From: Pseudomonas sp. BBP2017 | Lineage (GTDB): Bacteria; Pseudomonadota; Gammaproteobacteria; Pseudomonadales; Pseudomonadaceae | Assembly: GCF_003024385.1 (NCBI RefSeq) | Contig: NZ_PVZN01000027.1 | Location: forward strand, 1 to 38,120 | Length of the DNA: 38,120 nt | Direction: 5' to 3' | Part shown: in pieces, positions 25,195 through 34,318 of the stretch | Layout: each line of letters opens with the position of its first letter | Numbering within the stretch: position 1 is the stretch's first letter | The notes under the pieces: model-generated | Told to the model about the DNA's origin: nothing | The model's database searches: none | Seen by the model: only the letters and a program-made list of their open reading frames with translations | Program-made: the position numbers and the translations under genes

Positions 25195-27642
25195 TTAACG
25201 AATTTTGCCGGGGCTGGGCAGCAGTTCTTCTTTGCTGAAGGCATCGACATCAATGACCCGGCGCCGGGCTGCTTCGGCGGCCTCCAGGGTGTGTGCTTCG
25301 GTGGCCTGAAGGACACCAGCGCGCAGGGCTGCATCAATTGTCGATTCACCTGCTGCCGGGCTGACCTGGCCAGTCTTGAGCGCCTGATGCAGCTTCTCAT
25401 GCAGCGGGGCGCACTCGTCTAGTAAGGTGCTGGTCTGCTGCAGGGCGCCCACCGGGTCATCGGCATCCTGCGGGCGATAGCAGCCGGCAAGCAGCTCTTC
25501 CAATGCCGGATCGCCTTTGGTGCGTCCGATCAACGCCGCCACTTCGGTATCCAGCGCGTCACTCGGGCCGGTATGCCGACGGCCGAACGGGAACACCACC
25601 AGGCGCAGGGCGTAGCCAAGGAAGCGATTGGGGAAGTTGTCGAGCAGCCGGTCCAGGGCTTTTTCGGCCTGGCCCAGGCTTTCTTCCATGGCCCAGCTCA
25701 GCAGGGGCTGCAGGTGCTCTGGCGAACCGAGGTCGTGATAACGCTTGAGCGCCGCCGAGCTCAGGTAGAGGTGACTCAGCACATCACCCAGGCGTGCTGA
25801 CAGGCGTTCGCGGCGTTTGAGTTCGCCGCCGAGCAGCATCATGCACAGGTCGGCAAGCAGGGCGAAGGCTGCGGCCTGGCGATTGAGCGCACGGAAGTAG
25901 CCCTGGCTCAAGGCGTCGCCCGGCACCTTCTCGAAATGGCCGAGGCCCAGCCCGAGGATCAAGGTACTGGCGGCGTTGCCGACCGCAAAACCGATATGCT
26001 GCATCAGCAGTTGGTCGAATTCCTTGAGCGCCTGGTCGTGGTCTTCGCGTGCGCCCAGGGCCATTTCCTTGAGCACGAACGGATGGCAGCGGATCGCGCC
26101 CTGGCCGAAGATCATCAGGTTGCGCGAGAGAATGTTGGCGCCCTCGACGGTGATAAAAATCGGCGCAGCCTGCCAGTTGCGCCCCAGGTAGTTGTTCGGG
26201 CCCATGATGATGGCCTTGCCGCCATGCACGTCCATGGCATGCTGAATGCACTCGCGGCCACGCTCGGTCAGGTGGTACTTGAGAATTGCCGAGAGCACCG
26301 AGGGCTTTTCCCCCAGGTCCACGGCCTTGGCGGTGAGCAGGCGGGCGCTGTCCATCAGAAAGGCATTGCCGCCGATCCGCGCCAGGGCTTCCTGGATGCC
26401 CTCGAAGGTCGCCAGCGGCACGTTGAACTGTTCGCGAATCCGTGCGTACTGGCCGGTGACCAGGCTGGTGTACTTGGCCGCGCCGGTGCCCACTGCCGGC
26501 AAGGAGATCGAGCGGCCGACAGACAGGCAGTTCATCAGCATCATCCAGCCTTTGCCGAGCATGTTCTGGCCGCCGATGAGAAAGTCCAGCGGGACGAACA
26601 CGTCCTTGCCGCTGTTGGGCCCGTTCATGAACGCGGCGCCCAGCGGCAGGTGGCGTTGGCCGATCTCGACACCGGGGGTGTCGGTGGGGATCAGCGCCAG
26701 GCTGATGCCCAGTTCTTCTTCCTCGCCAAGCAGGTGCTCCGGGTCGTAGGCCTTGAATGCCAGGCCCAGCAAGGTCGCTACCGGGCCGAGGGTGATGTAA
26801 CGTTTTTCCCAGTTCAGGCGCAGGCCGATGACCTCTTCGCCCTGCCACAGACCTTTGCAGACAACTCCGGTGTCGGGCATGGCACCAGCATCGGAGCCTG
26901 CCAGCGGGCCGGTGAGGGCGAAGCAGGGAATCTCCTCGCCGCGTGCCAGACGCGGCAGGTAATGCTGGCGTTGCGGGTCGGTGCCGTAGTGCAGCAACAG
27001 TTCAGCCGGGCCGAGGGAGTTGGGGACCATGACCGTCGAGGCCAGGTCGCCGCTGCGGGTCGCCAGCTTCATTGCCACCTGCGAGTGGGCATAGGCCGAG
27101 AAGCCTTTGCCGCCGTATTCCTTGGGGATGATCAGGGCAAAGAAGCCGTGCGACTTGATGTGCTCCCAGGCTGCTGGCGGCAGGTCCAGGTCCTGGCCGA
27201 TCTGCCAGTCGCTGACCATGGCGCACAGGGCTTCGGTGGGACCGTCGATGAAGGCTTGCTCTTCATCGGTCAGCTCGGCCTTGGCGTAGCCGAGCAGGGT
27301 GTTCCAGTTCGGGCGGCCGCTGAACAGTTCGCCATCCCACCACACGGTGCCGGCATCGATGGCCTCGCGCTCGGTTGGCGACATCGCTGGCAGGGTGCGC
27401 TTGAACCAGGCGAACAGGGGGCCGCTGAAGACTTTGCGGCGCAGCTCCGGCAGCAATACCAGTGCGGCTTTGGCTGCCAGCACCAACCAGAGGATAACCA
27501 GGAACCAGCCGGGTGCGTGGCTGAAAATACCCATTAGCGCCACGTACGCTGCAATGGCAGCCAGCGCGGGCACGGCGGCAATGCGTCGGTGGGCAAGATA
27601 GGCCCCACCGATCACCAGAACCACTAACCACAACAGCAACAT
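25195..27642 (-). CDS. fadE: Acyl-CoA dehydrogenase FadE
   Basis: This 815-residue protein matches the unusually long FadE type (E. coli 814), which catalyses the first, FAD-dependent step of fatty-acid beta-oxidation. Two hydrophobic N-terminal segments (about 1-20 and 25-65) suggest inner-membrane association. The acyl-CoA dehydrogenase core follows, with PKEYGGKGFSAYAHSQ, CFALTGPLAGSDAGAMPDTG and HAMDVHGGKAIIMGPNNYLGR. A FadE-specific C-terminal domain of about 300 residues comes last. The ATG at 27642 has GGAGGA upstream; a longer in-frame extension to 28377 runs antisense through the GST gene and is spurious. Divergent from the GST gene. Confidence 0.96.
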   Translation of the reverse strand: MLLLWLVVLVIGGAYLAHRRIAAVPALAAIAAYVALMGIFSHAPGWFLVILWLVLAAKAALVLLPELRRKVFSGPLFAWFKRTLPAMSPTEREAIDAGTVWWDGELFSGRPNWNTLLGYAKAELTDEEQAFIDGPTEALCAMVSDWQIGQDLDLPPAAWEHIKSHGFFALIIPKEYGGKGFSAYAHSQVAMKLATRSGDLASTVMVPNSLGPAELLLHYGTDPQRQHYLPRLARGEEIPCFALTGPLAGSDAGAMPDTGVVCKGLWQGEEVIGLRLNWEKRYITLGPVATLLGLAFKAYDPEHLLGEEEELGISLALIPTDTPGVEIGQRHLPLGAAFMNGPNSGKDVFVPLDFLIGGQNMLGKGWMMLMNCLSVGRSISLPAVGTGAAKYTSLVTGQYARIREQFNVPLATFEGIQEALARIGGNAFLMDSARLLTAKAVDLGEKPSVLSAILKYHLTERGRECIQHAMDVHGGKAIIMGPNNYLGRNWQAAPIFITVEGANILSRNLMIFGQGAIRCHPFVLKEMALGAREDHDQALKEFDQLLMQHIGFAVGNAASTLILGLGLGHFEKVPGDALSQGYFRALNRQAAAFALLADLCMMLLGGELKRRERLSARLGDVLSHLYLSSAALKRYHDLGSPEHLQPLLSWAMEESLGQAEKALDRLLDNFPNRFLGYALRLVVFPFGRRHTGPSDALDTEVAALIGRTKGDPALEELLAGCYRPQDADDPVGALQQTSTLLDECAPLHEKLHQALKTGQVSPAAGESTIDAALRAGVLQATEAHTLEAAEAARRRVIDVDAFSKEELLPSPGKIR

Positions 27643-27825
27643 ATCGATTCCTCCGTGAAACCCAAGGGCATTCTGCGATCCATCAGAGCTTAGACGGCAT
27701 CCGACAATCGGCTTGTCAGAACAAAGACAGGTTGTGAGTACAGGAGTTCGCTGTGATGCGTGGGCGATTGCCAGGGCGGGCGCCTGGGGTAGACTGGGAG
27801 ACCGCACATTCATCAGGACGACGTT

Positions 27826-28449
27826 ATGCTCAAGATCTGGGGCCGGAAGAATTCGACCAATGTCAGGAAGGCACTGTGGTGCGCGCAAGAGTTGGGGCTG
27901 GACTATGAATCGATCGATGCCGGTGGTGCCTTCGGCCTGGTCAACGAACCCCAGTACCGCGCGCTCAACCCCAATGGCCTGGTGCCGATGATCGAAGATA
28001 ACGGCCTGGTGCTCTGGGAGTCCAATGCCATTGTGCGCTACCTGTCGGCGCAGTACGGCAGTGAATCGGGTTGGTACGCGTCTGATGCGCGCAAGCGTGC
28101 CGAGGCGGACAAATGGATGGACTGGGTGACTTCTTCCCTGGCTACACCGTTTCGTCCGTTGTTCTGGGGCATCCTGAGCACGCCTGCAGATCAGCAGGAC
28201 TGGGTAGCGATCAATGCCGCACACAAGACCTGCGCACACTTGCTGTCGATCGCTGACCAGGCCTTGGCGCACAAGCCTTACCTGTCCGGCGACACGCTCG
28301 GCATGGGCGATATCCCGCTGGGCTGCTTCGCCTATGCCTGGTTCGAGATGCCCATCGAGCGTCCCGAAATGCGCCATCTGCGCGCATGGTATGAGCGTTT
28401 GCAGGAGCGCCCGGCCTATCAGGCGGCTGTGATGACCGCGCTGAGCTGA
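27826..28449 (+). CDS. Glutathione S-transferase family protein
   Basis: This 207-residue cytosolic GST has a thioredoxin-like N-terminal domain (about 1-80) with MLKIWGRKNSTNVRKALWCAQELG, the cis-proline loop NGLVPMIED and the glutathione-binding ESNAIVRYL. The all-helical C-terminal domain contains LSGDTLGMGDIPLG, the usual N-capping region. It conjugates or reduces substrates with glutathione; the substrate is unknown. AGGA precedes the ATG. It is divergent from fadE across about 180 bp. Confidence 0.93.
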   Translation: MLKIWGRKNSTNVRKALWCAQELGLDYESIDAGGAFGLVNEPQYRALNPNGLVPMIEDNGLVLWESNAIVRYLSAQYGSESGWYASDARKRAEADKWMDWVTSSLATPFRPLFWGILSTPADQQDWVAINAAHKTCAHLLSIADQALAHKPYLSGDTLGMGDIPLGCFAYAWFEMPIERPEMRHLRAWYERLQERPAYQAAVMTALS

Positions 28450-28587
28450 TCACTACGGTTAGCCTGATAGTTATTATCGATACGCATGACTGTACTTGTA
28501 TGGCCTGGACACGCACCATAGTCATATTCACTGCGGCCGGCCTGTCCGGTCGCGTCTTGAACCCTACAAACTGGTACGCGACCCGCT

Positions 28588-29532
28588 ATGAGTTCTGCTC
28601 TGTCCATAAGGCAGCTAACCAAAACCTACGGCAACGGTTTCCAGGCCCTCAAGGGCATCGACCTGGATGTCGCCGAAGGTGACTTCTTTGCCTTGCTCGG
28701 TCCCAATGGCGCTGGCAAGTCCACCACCATTGGCATTCTCTCGACCCTGGTCAACAAGACCAGCGGCACGGTGAGTATTTTTGGCAACGACCTCGATCGC
28801 CAGCCTGCCGCGCTCAAGCGCTGCATCGGCGTGGTGCCGCAGGAATTCAATTTCAATCAGTTCGAAAAGACCTTCGACATCGTCGTGACCCAGGCCGGTT
28901 ACTACGGCATCCCGGCCAAGGTGGCCAAGGAGCGCGCCGAGAAGTACCTGACCCAGCTCGGCCTGTGGGACAAGCGCGATGTGCCGTCGCGTTCGCTGTC
29001 GGGCGGCATGAAGCGTCGTCTGATGATCGCCCGGGCGCTGATCCATGAGCCACGCCTGCTGATTCTCGATGAGCCGACCGCGGGTGTGGATATCGAACTG
29101 CGCCGCTCGATGTGGAGTTTTCTCACCGAGCTGAACCAGCAGGGCATCACCATCATCCTGACTACCCATTACCTGGAAGAAGCCGAGCAGCTGTGCCGGC
29201 ACATCGGCATCATCGATCACGGTACGATTGTCGAGAACACCAGCATGCGGGCACTGCTGGGCAAACTGCATGTGGAGACCTTCCTGCTCGATCTCAAGGG
29301 TGATCTGCTTCAGGCACCGCAACTGATCGGCTACCCGTGCCGACTGATCACCCCTAATACCCTGGAAGTCCAGGTGGACAAAAACGTGGGCAACGAAGCG
29401 GGAGTCACCGGTTTGTTCAGTCAACTGGCGCTGCAGAACATCGAAGTGCAGAGCCTGCGCAACAAGACTAACCGCCTTGAGGAGCTGTTCGTGTCACTGG
29501 TCGAGAAAAACCTGGCGAAGGTGGCGGTATGA
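28588..29532 (+). CDS. ABC transporter ATP-binding protein, YadG type
   Basis: This 314-residue ATPase subunit of an ABC-2 exporter has Walker A GPNGAGKST at 38-46, a Q-loop near VVPQEFNFNQFEKTFD, the signature LSGGMKRRL, Walker B LLILDEPTAG and the H-loop TTHYLEEAE. The C-terminal extension is typical of YadG/NodI proteins. It pairs with the permease that overlaps its stop codon by 4 bp. The exported substrate is unknown. The Shine-Dalgarno sequence before the ATG is weak. Confidence 0.94.
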   Translation: MSSALSIRQLTKTYGNGFQALKGIDLDVAEGDFFALLGPNGAGKSTTIGILSTLVNKTSGTVSIFGNDLDRQPAALKRCIGVVPQEFNFNQFEKTFDIVVTQAGYYGIPAKVAKERAEKYLTQLGLWDKRDVPSRSLSGGMKRRLMIARALIHEPRLLILDEPTAGVDIELRRSMWSFLTELNQQGITIILTTHYLEEAEQLCRHIGIIDHGTIVENTSMRALLGKLHVETFLLDLKGDLLQAPQLIGYPCRLITPNTLEVQVDKNVGNEAGVTGLFSQLALQNIEVQSLRNKTNRLEELFVSLVEKNLAKVAV

Positions 29533-30308
29533 GTTCGGAGCTGAGCGCCAACCTGGTCGCCCTCAATACCATCGTCTACCGCGAAGTGCGGCGTTTCACC
29601 CGGATCTGGCCACAGACGCTGCTCCCCCCGGCAATCACCATGGTCCTGTACTTCGTGATCTTCGGTAACCTGATTGGGCGGCAGATTGGCGACATGGGTG
29701 GCTTCACCTACATGGAGTACATCGTGCCCGGGCTGATCATGATGTCGGTGATCACCAACTCCTACGGCAACGTGGTCTCGAGCTTCTTCGGCAGTAAATT
29801 CCAACGCTCGATCGAAGAGCTGATGGTGTCGCCGGTTTCGCCGCATACCATCCTGATCGGCTACACCCTCGGCGGGGTACTGCGTGGCCTGGCGGTGGGG
29901 GTGATTGTCACGGTGCTGTCGCTGTTTTTCACTCACCTGCAGGTGCATCACCTGGGCGTGACCATTCTGGTGGTGTTGCTGACCGCGACGATTTTCTCGT
30001 TGCTCGGCTTCATCAACGCGGTGTTTGCACGTAACTTCGACGATATCTCGATCATTCCGACTTTCGTCCTGACGCCGTTGACCTACCTGGGCGGGGTGTT
30101 CTACTCGATCAACCTGTTGCCGCCGTTCTGGCAGACAGTATCGTTGGCCAACCCGGTGCTGCACATGGTCAACTCGTTCCGTTACGGCATCCTCGGGGTC
30201 TCGGACATTCGCATCAGCGTGGCCATCAGCTTCATGCTCATTGCCACGGCTGTGCTGTATGTCGGCTGCGTGCGCCTACTGGTCAGTGGGCGAGGAATGC
30301 GTAGCTGA
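29529..30308 (+). CDS. ABC-2 type transporter permease, YadH type
   Basis: This 259-residue inner-membrane protein has about six hydrophobic segments and the ABC-2 signature YLGGVFYSINLLPPFWQ. It starts within the ATGA overlap with the ATPase gene, so translation is coupled. YGNVVSSFFGSKFQRSIEELMVSPVS is a conserved cytoplasmic loop that contacts the ATPase. Its 3' end overlaps the convergent DUF2062 gene by 33 bp. Confidence 0.94.
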   Translation: MSSELSANLVALNTIVYREVRRFTRIWPQTLLPPAITMVLYFVIFGNLIGRQIGDMGGFTYMEYIVPGLIMMSVITNSYGNVVSSFFGSKFQRSIEELMVSPVSPHTILIGYTLGGVLRGLAVGVIVTVLSLFFTHLQVHHLGVTILVVLLTATIFSLLGFINAVFARNFDDISIIPTFVLTPLTYLGGVFYSINLLPPFWQTVSLANPVLHMVNSFRYGILGVSDIRISVAISFMLIATAVLYVGCVRLLVSGRGMRS

Positions 30309-30818
30309 GACCTTTCGCTTGCGCCGGTGCCACTGCCGGCCTACCCACCAGCGCCAATAGAGCATGGTCAGGCAGTAGGCCAGGGCACCGAGCAACAGGC
30401 CGCAGACCACCGAGCCAAGCAGAAACGGCTGCCACAGGGTCGACAGCTCGCCGGTGATCCAATCGAAGGTCAGCTCTTGCGGCAAGGTTCTCGCTGGGAC
30501 TTGCATCAGCCAGGCGCCCATCTGGTAGGTGCAGTAGAACACTGGCGGCATGGTGAACGGGTTGGTCAGCCAGACCAGGCTGACGGCAATTGGCATGTTG
30601 CCACGCACCAGAATCGCCAGGCTGGCGGCCAGCAGCATTTGCATTGGCACCGGAATGAATGCCGCGAACAGGCCGACAGCCATTGCCCGCGCCACCGAAT
30701 GACGATTCAGGTGCCAGAGGTTCGGGTCATGCAACAGCCGGCCGAGAAAGCGTAAGGATTTGTGTTCCCTGATGCTGGTCGGGTCGGGCATGTAGCGTTT
30801 GAAGAGACGACGCGGCAT
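30276..30818 (-). CDS. DUF2062 domain membrane protein
   Basis: This 180-residue protein has three to four hydrophobic segments and the DUF2062 signature (AVGLFAAFIPVPMQMLLAA and LTNPFTMPPVFYCTYQMG). The function of the family is not established. A basic C-terminus (WHRRKRKV) suggests a cytoplasmic tail. It is divergent from comEC, as often in pseudomonads, and overlaps the end of the ABC permease. Confidence 0.9.
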   Translation of the reverse strand: MPRRLFKRYMPDPTSIREHKSLRFLGRLLHDPNLWHLNRHSVARAMAVGLFAAFIPVPMQMLLAASLAILVRGNMPIAVSLVWLTNPFTMPPVFYCTYQMGAWLMQVPARTLPQELTFDWITGELSTLWQPFLLGSVVCGLLLGALAYCLTMLYWRWWVGRQWHRRKRKVSATHSSPTDQ

Positions 30819-30961
30819 GTAGGCTCTCGACTAGGTGAAGGAGGCAAGTATGCACGGATTCTAAAAAGCCCCCATTACAGACTTTGTGACAATTATTGAG
30901 TGAGCTGTCGGCCTCACTGAACTAATCCTCAAAGGGTGGATTTGTTCTGGAGCTGTAAACC

Positions 30962-33184
30962 ATGCGCACAGGGATGTTAGCGCTGGCACTGGGCCTGCTG
31001 TGTTTGTGTGTCCTGCCGGTTTTGCCATCGGTCGGGCCCATCGTTTTGATGGCCCTGATCGGGCTGTGTTGCCTGCCTTGGCGAGTTCGTCCATTCGGTC
31101 TGTTCCTGCTCGGCCTGTCCTGGGCTTGTCTATCGGCACAGCAGGCGCTGGATGATCGTCTGGCGCCTGCGCTCGATGGTCGTACTGTGTGGCTGGAGGG
31201 CAGGGTGGTCGGCTTGCCTGCGCAAAATGGTCGATCACTTCGATTTGAACTGGATGCCGCTCAATCTCGCCGCGCGCAGTTGCCGCAGCGCATGCAACTG
31301 AGCTGGTTTGGCGGACCGCAGGTCAACAGTGGCGAGCGCTGGCGGCTGGCGGTCACCCTCAAACGCCCCCATGGCTTGCTCAATCCTCATGGCGCGGATC
31401 GCGAGGCGGCCTTGCTGGCCCGGCGTATTGGCGCCACCGGTAACGTCAAAGCCGGGGAGCGGCTGACGCCTGCCGAGGGCGCCTGGCGCGACGGGCTGCG
31501 CCAGCGCTTGTCGGGTGTGGATGCCCAAGGGCGCGAGGCAGAGCTGGTCGCCTTGGTGCTGGGTGATGGTGCAGGCTTGGCCCGCGACAGCTGGCAAACG
31601 CTGCAGGCGACCGGCACGGTGCACTTGCTGGTGATCTCCGGGCAGCATATCGGCCTGCTGGCCGGACTGGTCTATGGCCTGATCGCGGGTTTGGCGCGGC
31701 TTGGGCTTTGGCCGCAGGCCTTGCCTTGGCTGCCCTGGGCCTGTGGCGCAGCGTTTGCCGCAGCGCTGGGTTATGGCTTGCTGGCCGGTTTTCAGGTGCC
31801 AGTACAGCGCGCTTGCATGATGCTGGTGGTGGTGCTGCTCTGGCGCTTGCGCTATCGCCACCTGGGGGTGGGGGTGCCGTTGTTGCTGGCGCTCAATGCC
31901 GTGCTGCTGTGGGAGCCGCTGGCCAGTCTTCTGCCGGGCTTCTGGCTGTCCTTCGCCGCGGTTGCGGTGCTGCTGTTCACTTTCAGTGGCCGGCTGGGGG
32001 CCTGGAGCCCCTGGCTGGCGTGGGGACGGGCGCAGTGGTTGATTGCCTTGGGATTGCTGCCAATGTTGATGGCCCTGGGGCTGCCGGTTAGTCTCAGTGC
32101 GCCGCTGGCCAACCTGTTTGCCGTACCCTGGATCAGCGTGGCGGTGCTGCCATTGGCATTGCTGGGAACCCTGCTGCTGCCGTTGCCGTTTGTGGGGCAA
32201 GGGTTGCTCTGGCTGGCAGGTGGGCTGCTTGACGTGCTGTTCAGTCTGCTTGGACACCTGGGCCAATGGCAGCCGGCGTGGATACCGGCGTCTTTGTCAT
32301 GGCCACTGTGGGCATTGCTGTGGCTGGGGGCATTGCTGCTGTTACTGCCCCGTGGCTTGCCGATGCGCGTGCTGGGCTGGCCATTGCTGCTGCTGGCGGC
32401 CTTTGCGCCGCGTGAGCGGATAGCGCACGGCCAGGTGGAAGTCTGGCAGCTGGATGTCGGTCAGGGGCTGGCGTTCGTGCTGCGCACCCGGCAGCACACT
32501 ATGTTGTATGACGCCGGTCCTGCACTGGGCGAGCATGACTTGGGTGAACGAATCGTACTGCCGACGCTACGCAAACTGGGGGTGAACGAGCTCGACCTGA
32601 TGTTGCTCAGCCACGCCGATGCCGATCATGCTGGTGGCGCCCTGGCGATCAAGCGCGGCTTGCCGGTGCATCAGGTGCGCGGCGGCGAAACAGCGCGGCT
32701 GGCACCCGGCCTGCAGGCGCAGCCTTGTGTCAGCGGCGAGCGCTGGCAGTGGGACGGCGTGAACTTTTCGGTCTGGCAATGGCAGGGTGCCCGCGACAGC
32801 AACCAGGACTCCTGCGTACTGCTGGTCGAGGCGGGGGGTGAGCGGTTGTTGCTTGCCGGCGATCTCGATGCCGCTGGCGAGCAGGCCTGGCTCGCTGACT
32901 GGCAGGCCACCCGGCTCGACTGGCTGCAAGCGCCACACCATGGCAGCCGAACCTCATCCAGCCAGGCCTTACTGGCAGCCACGGCGCCGCGTGGCGTACT
33001 GATTTCCAGGGGCCGCTACAACGCATTCGGCCATCCCCATGCCGAAGTCATGAAACGCTACCGGATAAATGGCATCGAAGCCTTTGACAGTGCCGTGCAC
33101 GGCGCGCTACGCCTGCGCCTGGGGGCTTTCGGCGAGCCACTGGGGTTGCGTAGCCAGCGGCGCTTCTGGCGTGACCCGAGTTGA
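30962..33184 (+). CDS. comEC: DNA internalization protein ComEC/Rec2
   Basis: This 740-residue inner-membrane channel protein carries transforming single-stranded DNA into the cytoplasm. The N-terminal OB-like DUF4131 region (about 50-180) is followed by the Competence domain with many transmembrane helices (about 200-490). A C-terminal metallo-beta-lactamase-like domain has H551, D553, D555 and H556 (HADADH) and a later QAPHHGSRTSS. Length and layout are those of a complete ComEC. Whether the strain is naturally competent cannot be said from this. It is followed by exbB after about 70 bp. Confidence 0.95.
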   Translation: MRTGMLALALGLLCLCVLPVLPSVGPIVLMALIGLCCLPWRVRPFGLFLLGLSWACLSAQQALDDRLAPALDGRTVWLEGRVVGLPAQNGRSLRFELDAAQSRRAQLPQRMQLSWFGGPQVNSGERWRLAVTLKRPHGLLNPHGADREAALLARRIGATGNVKAGERLTPAEGAWRDGLRQRLSGVDAQGREAELVALVLGDGAGLARDSWQTLQATGTVHLLVISGQHIGLLAGLVYGLIAGLARLGLWPQALPWLPWACGAAFAAALGYGLLAGFQVPVQRACMMLVVVLLWRLRYRHLGVGVPLLLALNAVLLWEPLASLLPGFWLSFAAVAVLLFTFSGRLGAWSPWLAWGRAQWLIALGLLPMLMALGLPVSLSAPLANLFAVPWISVAVLPLALLGTLLLPLPFVGQGLLWLAGGLLDVLFSLLGHLGQWQPAWIPASLSWPLWALLWLGALLLLLPRGLPMRVLGWPLLLLAAFAPRERIAHGQVEVWQLDVGQGLAFVLRTRQHTMLYDAGPALGEHDLGERIVLPTLRKLGVNELDLMLLSHADADHAGGALAIKRGLPVHQVRGGETARLAPGLQAQPCVSGERWQWDGVNFSVWQWQGARDSNQDSCVLLVEAGGERLLLAGDLDAAGEQAWLADWQATRLDWLQAPHHGSRTSSSQALLAATAPRGVLISRGRYNAFGHPHAEVMKRYRINGIEAFDSAVHGALRLRLGAFGEPLGLRSQRRFWRDPS

Positions 33185-33254
33185 CGACCTTCGGCAGATG
33201 AGCGTCCAAGGGTCCTATGGTAGAGTGGCGGACTTTTTCAAGGGGATGCTAACT

Positions 33255-33890
33255 GTGTGGGAATTGGTCAAGTCCGGTGGTTGGATGATGCTGCCGATCA
33301 TTCTGAGCTCCATCGCTGCCATGGCTATCGTCGCCGAGCGTCTCTGGACCCTGCGTGCCAGCCGGGTCACCCCGCCGCACTTGCTGGGGCAGGTGTGGCT
33401 GTGGATCAAAGACAAGCAGCTGACCAGTGACAAGCTCAAGGCCCTGCGCGCCGATTCGCCGTTGGGCGAGATCCTCGCAGCCGGCCTGGCCAACTCCCGT
33501 CATGGCCGCGAGATCATGAAGGAGTGCATTGAAGAGTCCGCTGCCCGGGTGATTCACGAGCTGGAGCGCTACATCAATGCCCTGGGCACCATTGCCGCCA
33601 TGGCACCGTTGCTCGGTTTGCTCGGTACCGTGCTGGGCATGATCGATATCTTCAGTGCGTTCATGGGTACCGGCATGACCGCTAATGCCGCCGTGCTGGC
33701 GGGTGGTATCTCCAAGGCGTTGATCACCACTGCAGCCGGTCTGATGGTCGGTATTCCGTCGGTGTTCTTCCACCGCTTCCTGCAACGCCGTATCGACGAA
33801 CTGGTGGTCGGCATGGAGCAGGAGGCGATCAAGCTGGTCGAAGTGGTGCAGGGCGACCGTGACGTCGACCTGGCCGAGGGCAAGGCGTGA
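33255..33890 (+). CDS. exbB: ExbB/TolQ/MotA-family proton channel protein
   Basis: This 211-residue inner-membrane protein has an N-terminal transmembrane helix (about 10-28), a large cytoplasmic loop and two further helices (about 110-135 and 150-175). It forms the ExbB-ExbD motor energised by proton flow. I choose the GTG at 33255 (WELVKSGGWMM) because AAGGGG is spaced nine bases before it; an in-frame ATG at 33246 abuts that site too closely. Its last bases overlap exbD. No TonB gene is adjacent, so the partner could be an orphan or another cell-envelope system. Confidence 0.93.
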   Translation: MWELVKSGGWMMLPIILSSIAAMAIVAERLWTLRASRVTPPHLLGQVWLWIKDKQLTSDKLKALRADSPLGEILAAGLANSRHGREIMKECIEESAARVIHELERYINALGTIAAMAPLLGLLGTVLGMIDIFSAFMGTGMTANAAVLAGGISKALITTAAGLMVGIPSVFFHRFLQRRIDELVVGMEQEAIKLVEVVQGDRDVDLAEGKA

Positions 33891-34318
33891 AATTCCGGCG
33901 CAAGGCACGGGAGACCGTGGACATCAACCTGGCGTCATTGATCGACGTCGTGTTCATCCTGTTGCTGTTTTTCGTGGTGACCACCACCTTTACCCGCGAA
34001 ACCCAGCTGCGGGTCGAACTGCCGGAGTCTGTCAGCGGTGCGCCCGCACCCGACAGCGAGCACAAGCAACTGGAGATCACCATCAGCGCCGATGGTGTCT
34101 ATTCGCTGAACAACAACCTGTTGCCCAAGAGCGATCTGGCGACGCTGACCGAAGCCCTGCAGAAAGAATCTGCCGGTGACACCAAACTGCCGTTGTCGAT
34201 CAGCGCCGATGGCAAGACCCCGCACCAGGCGGTGGTCACTGCCATGGATGCGGCCGGCAAGCTCGGTTTCAGCCAGTTGCGCATGACCACGGTCGAGGCT
34301 GCCCAAGGAACACCTTGA
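33887..34318 (+). CDS. exbD: ExbD/TolR-family biopolymer transport protein
   Basis: This 143-residue protein has a short cytoplasmic N-terminus, one transmembrane helix (about 17-35) with the essential proton-carrying aspartate D20 (ASLIDVVFILLLFFVV), and a periplasmic domain. The GTG start at 33887 overlaps the exbB stop codon. It forms a motor with ExbB. Directly followed by lpxK, with overlapping stop and start. Confidence 0.94.
   Translation: MKFRRKARETVDINLASLIDVVFILLLFFVVTTTFTRETQLRVELPESVSGAPAPDSEHKQLEITISADGVYSLNNNLLPKSDLATLTEALQKESAGDTKLPLSISADGKTPHQAVVTAMDAAGKLGFSQLRMTTVEAAQGTP

Noticed and set aside
25936..27537. A 533-codon plus-strand open frame opposite fadE
   Set aside because: The fadE product matches its family from end to end on the minus strand. 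The opposite frame has low-complexity Gln/Ala/Gly composition and no domain.
27643..28377. N-terminal extension of fadE in an open frame
   Set aside because: It runs antisense through the GST gene. The ATG at 27642 has a strong ribosome-binding site and gives the expected FadE length.
28450..28587. A GATAGTTATTATCGATAC sequence resembling a Fur box before the ABC transporter
   Set aside because: Too many mismatches to the 19-bp consensus, and nothing about the transporter suggests iron.
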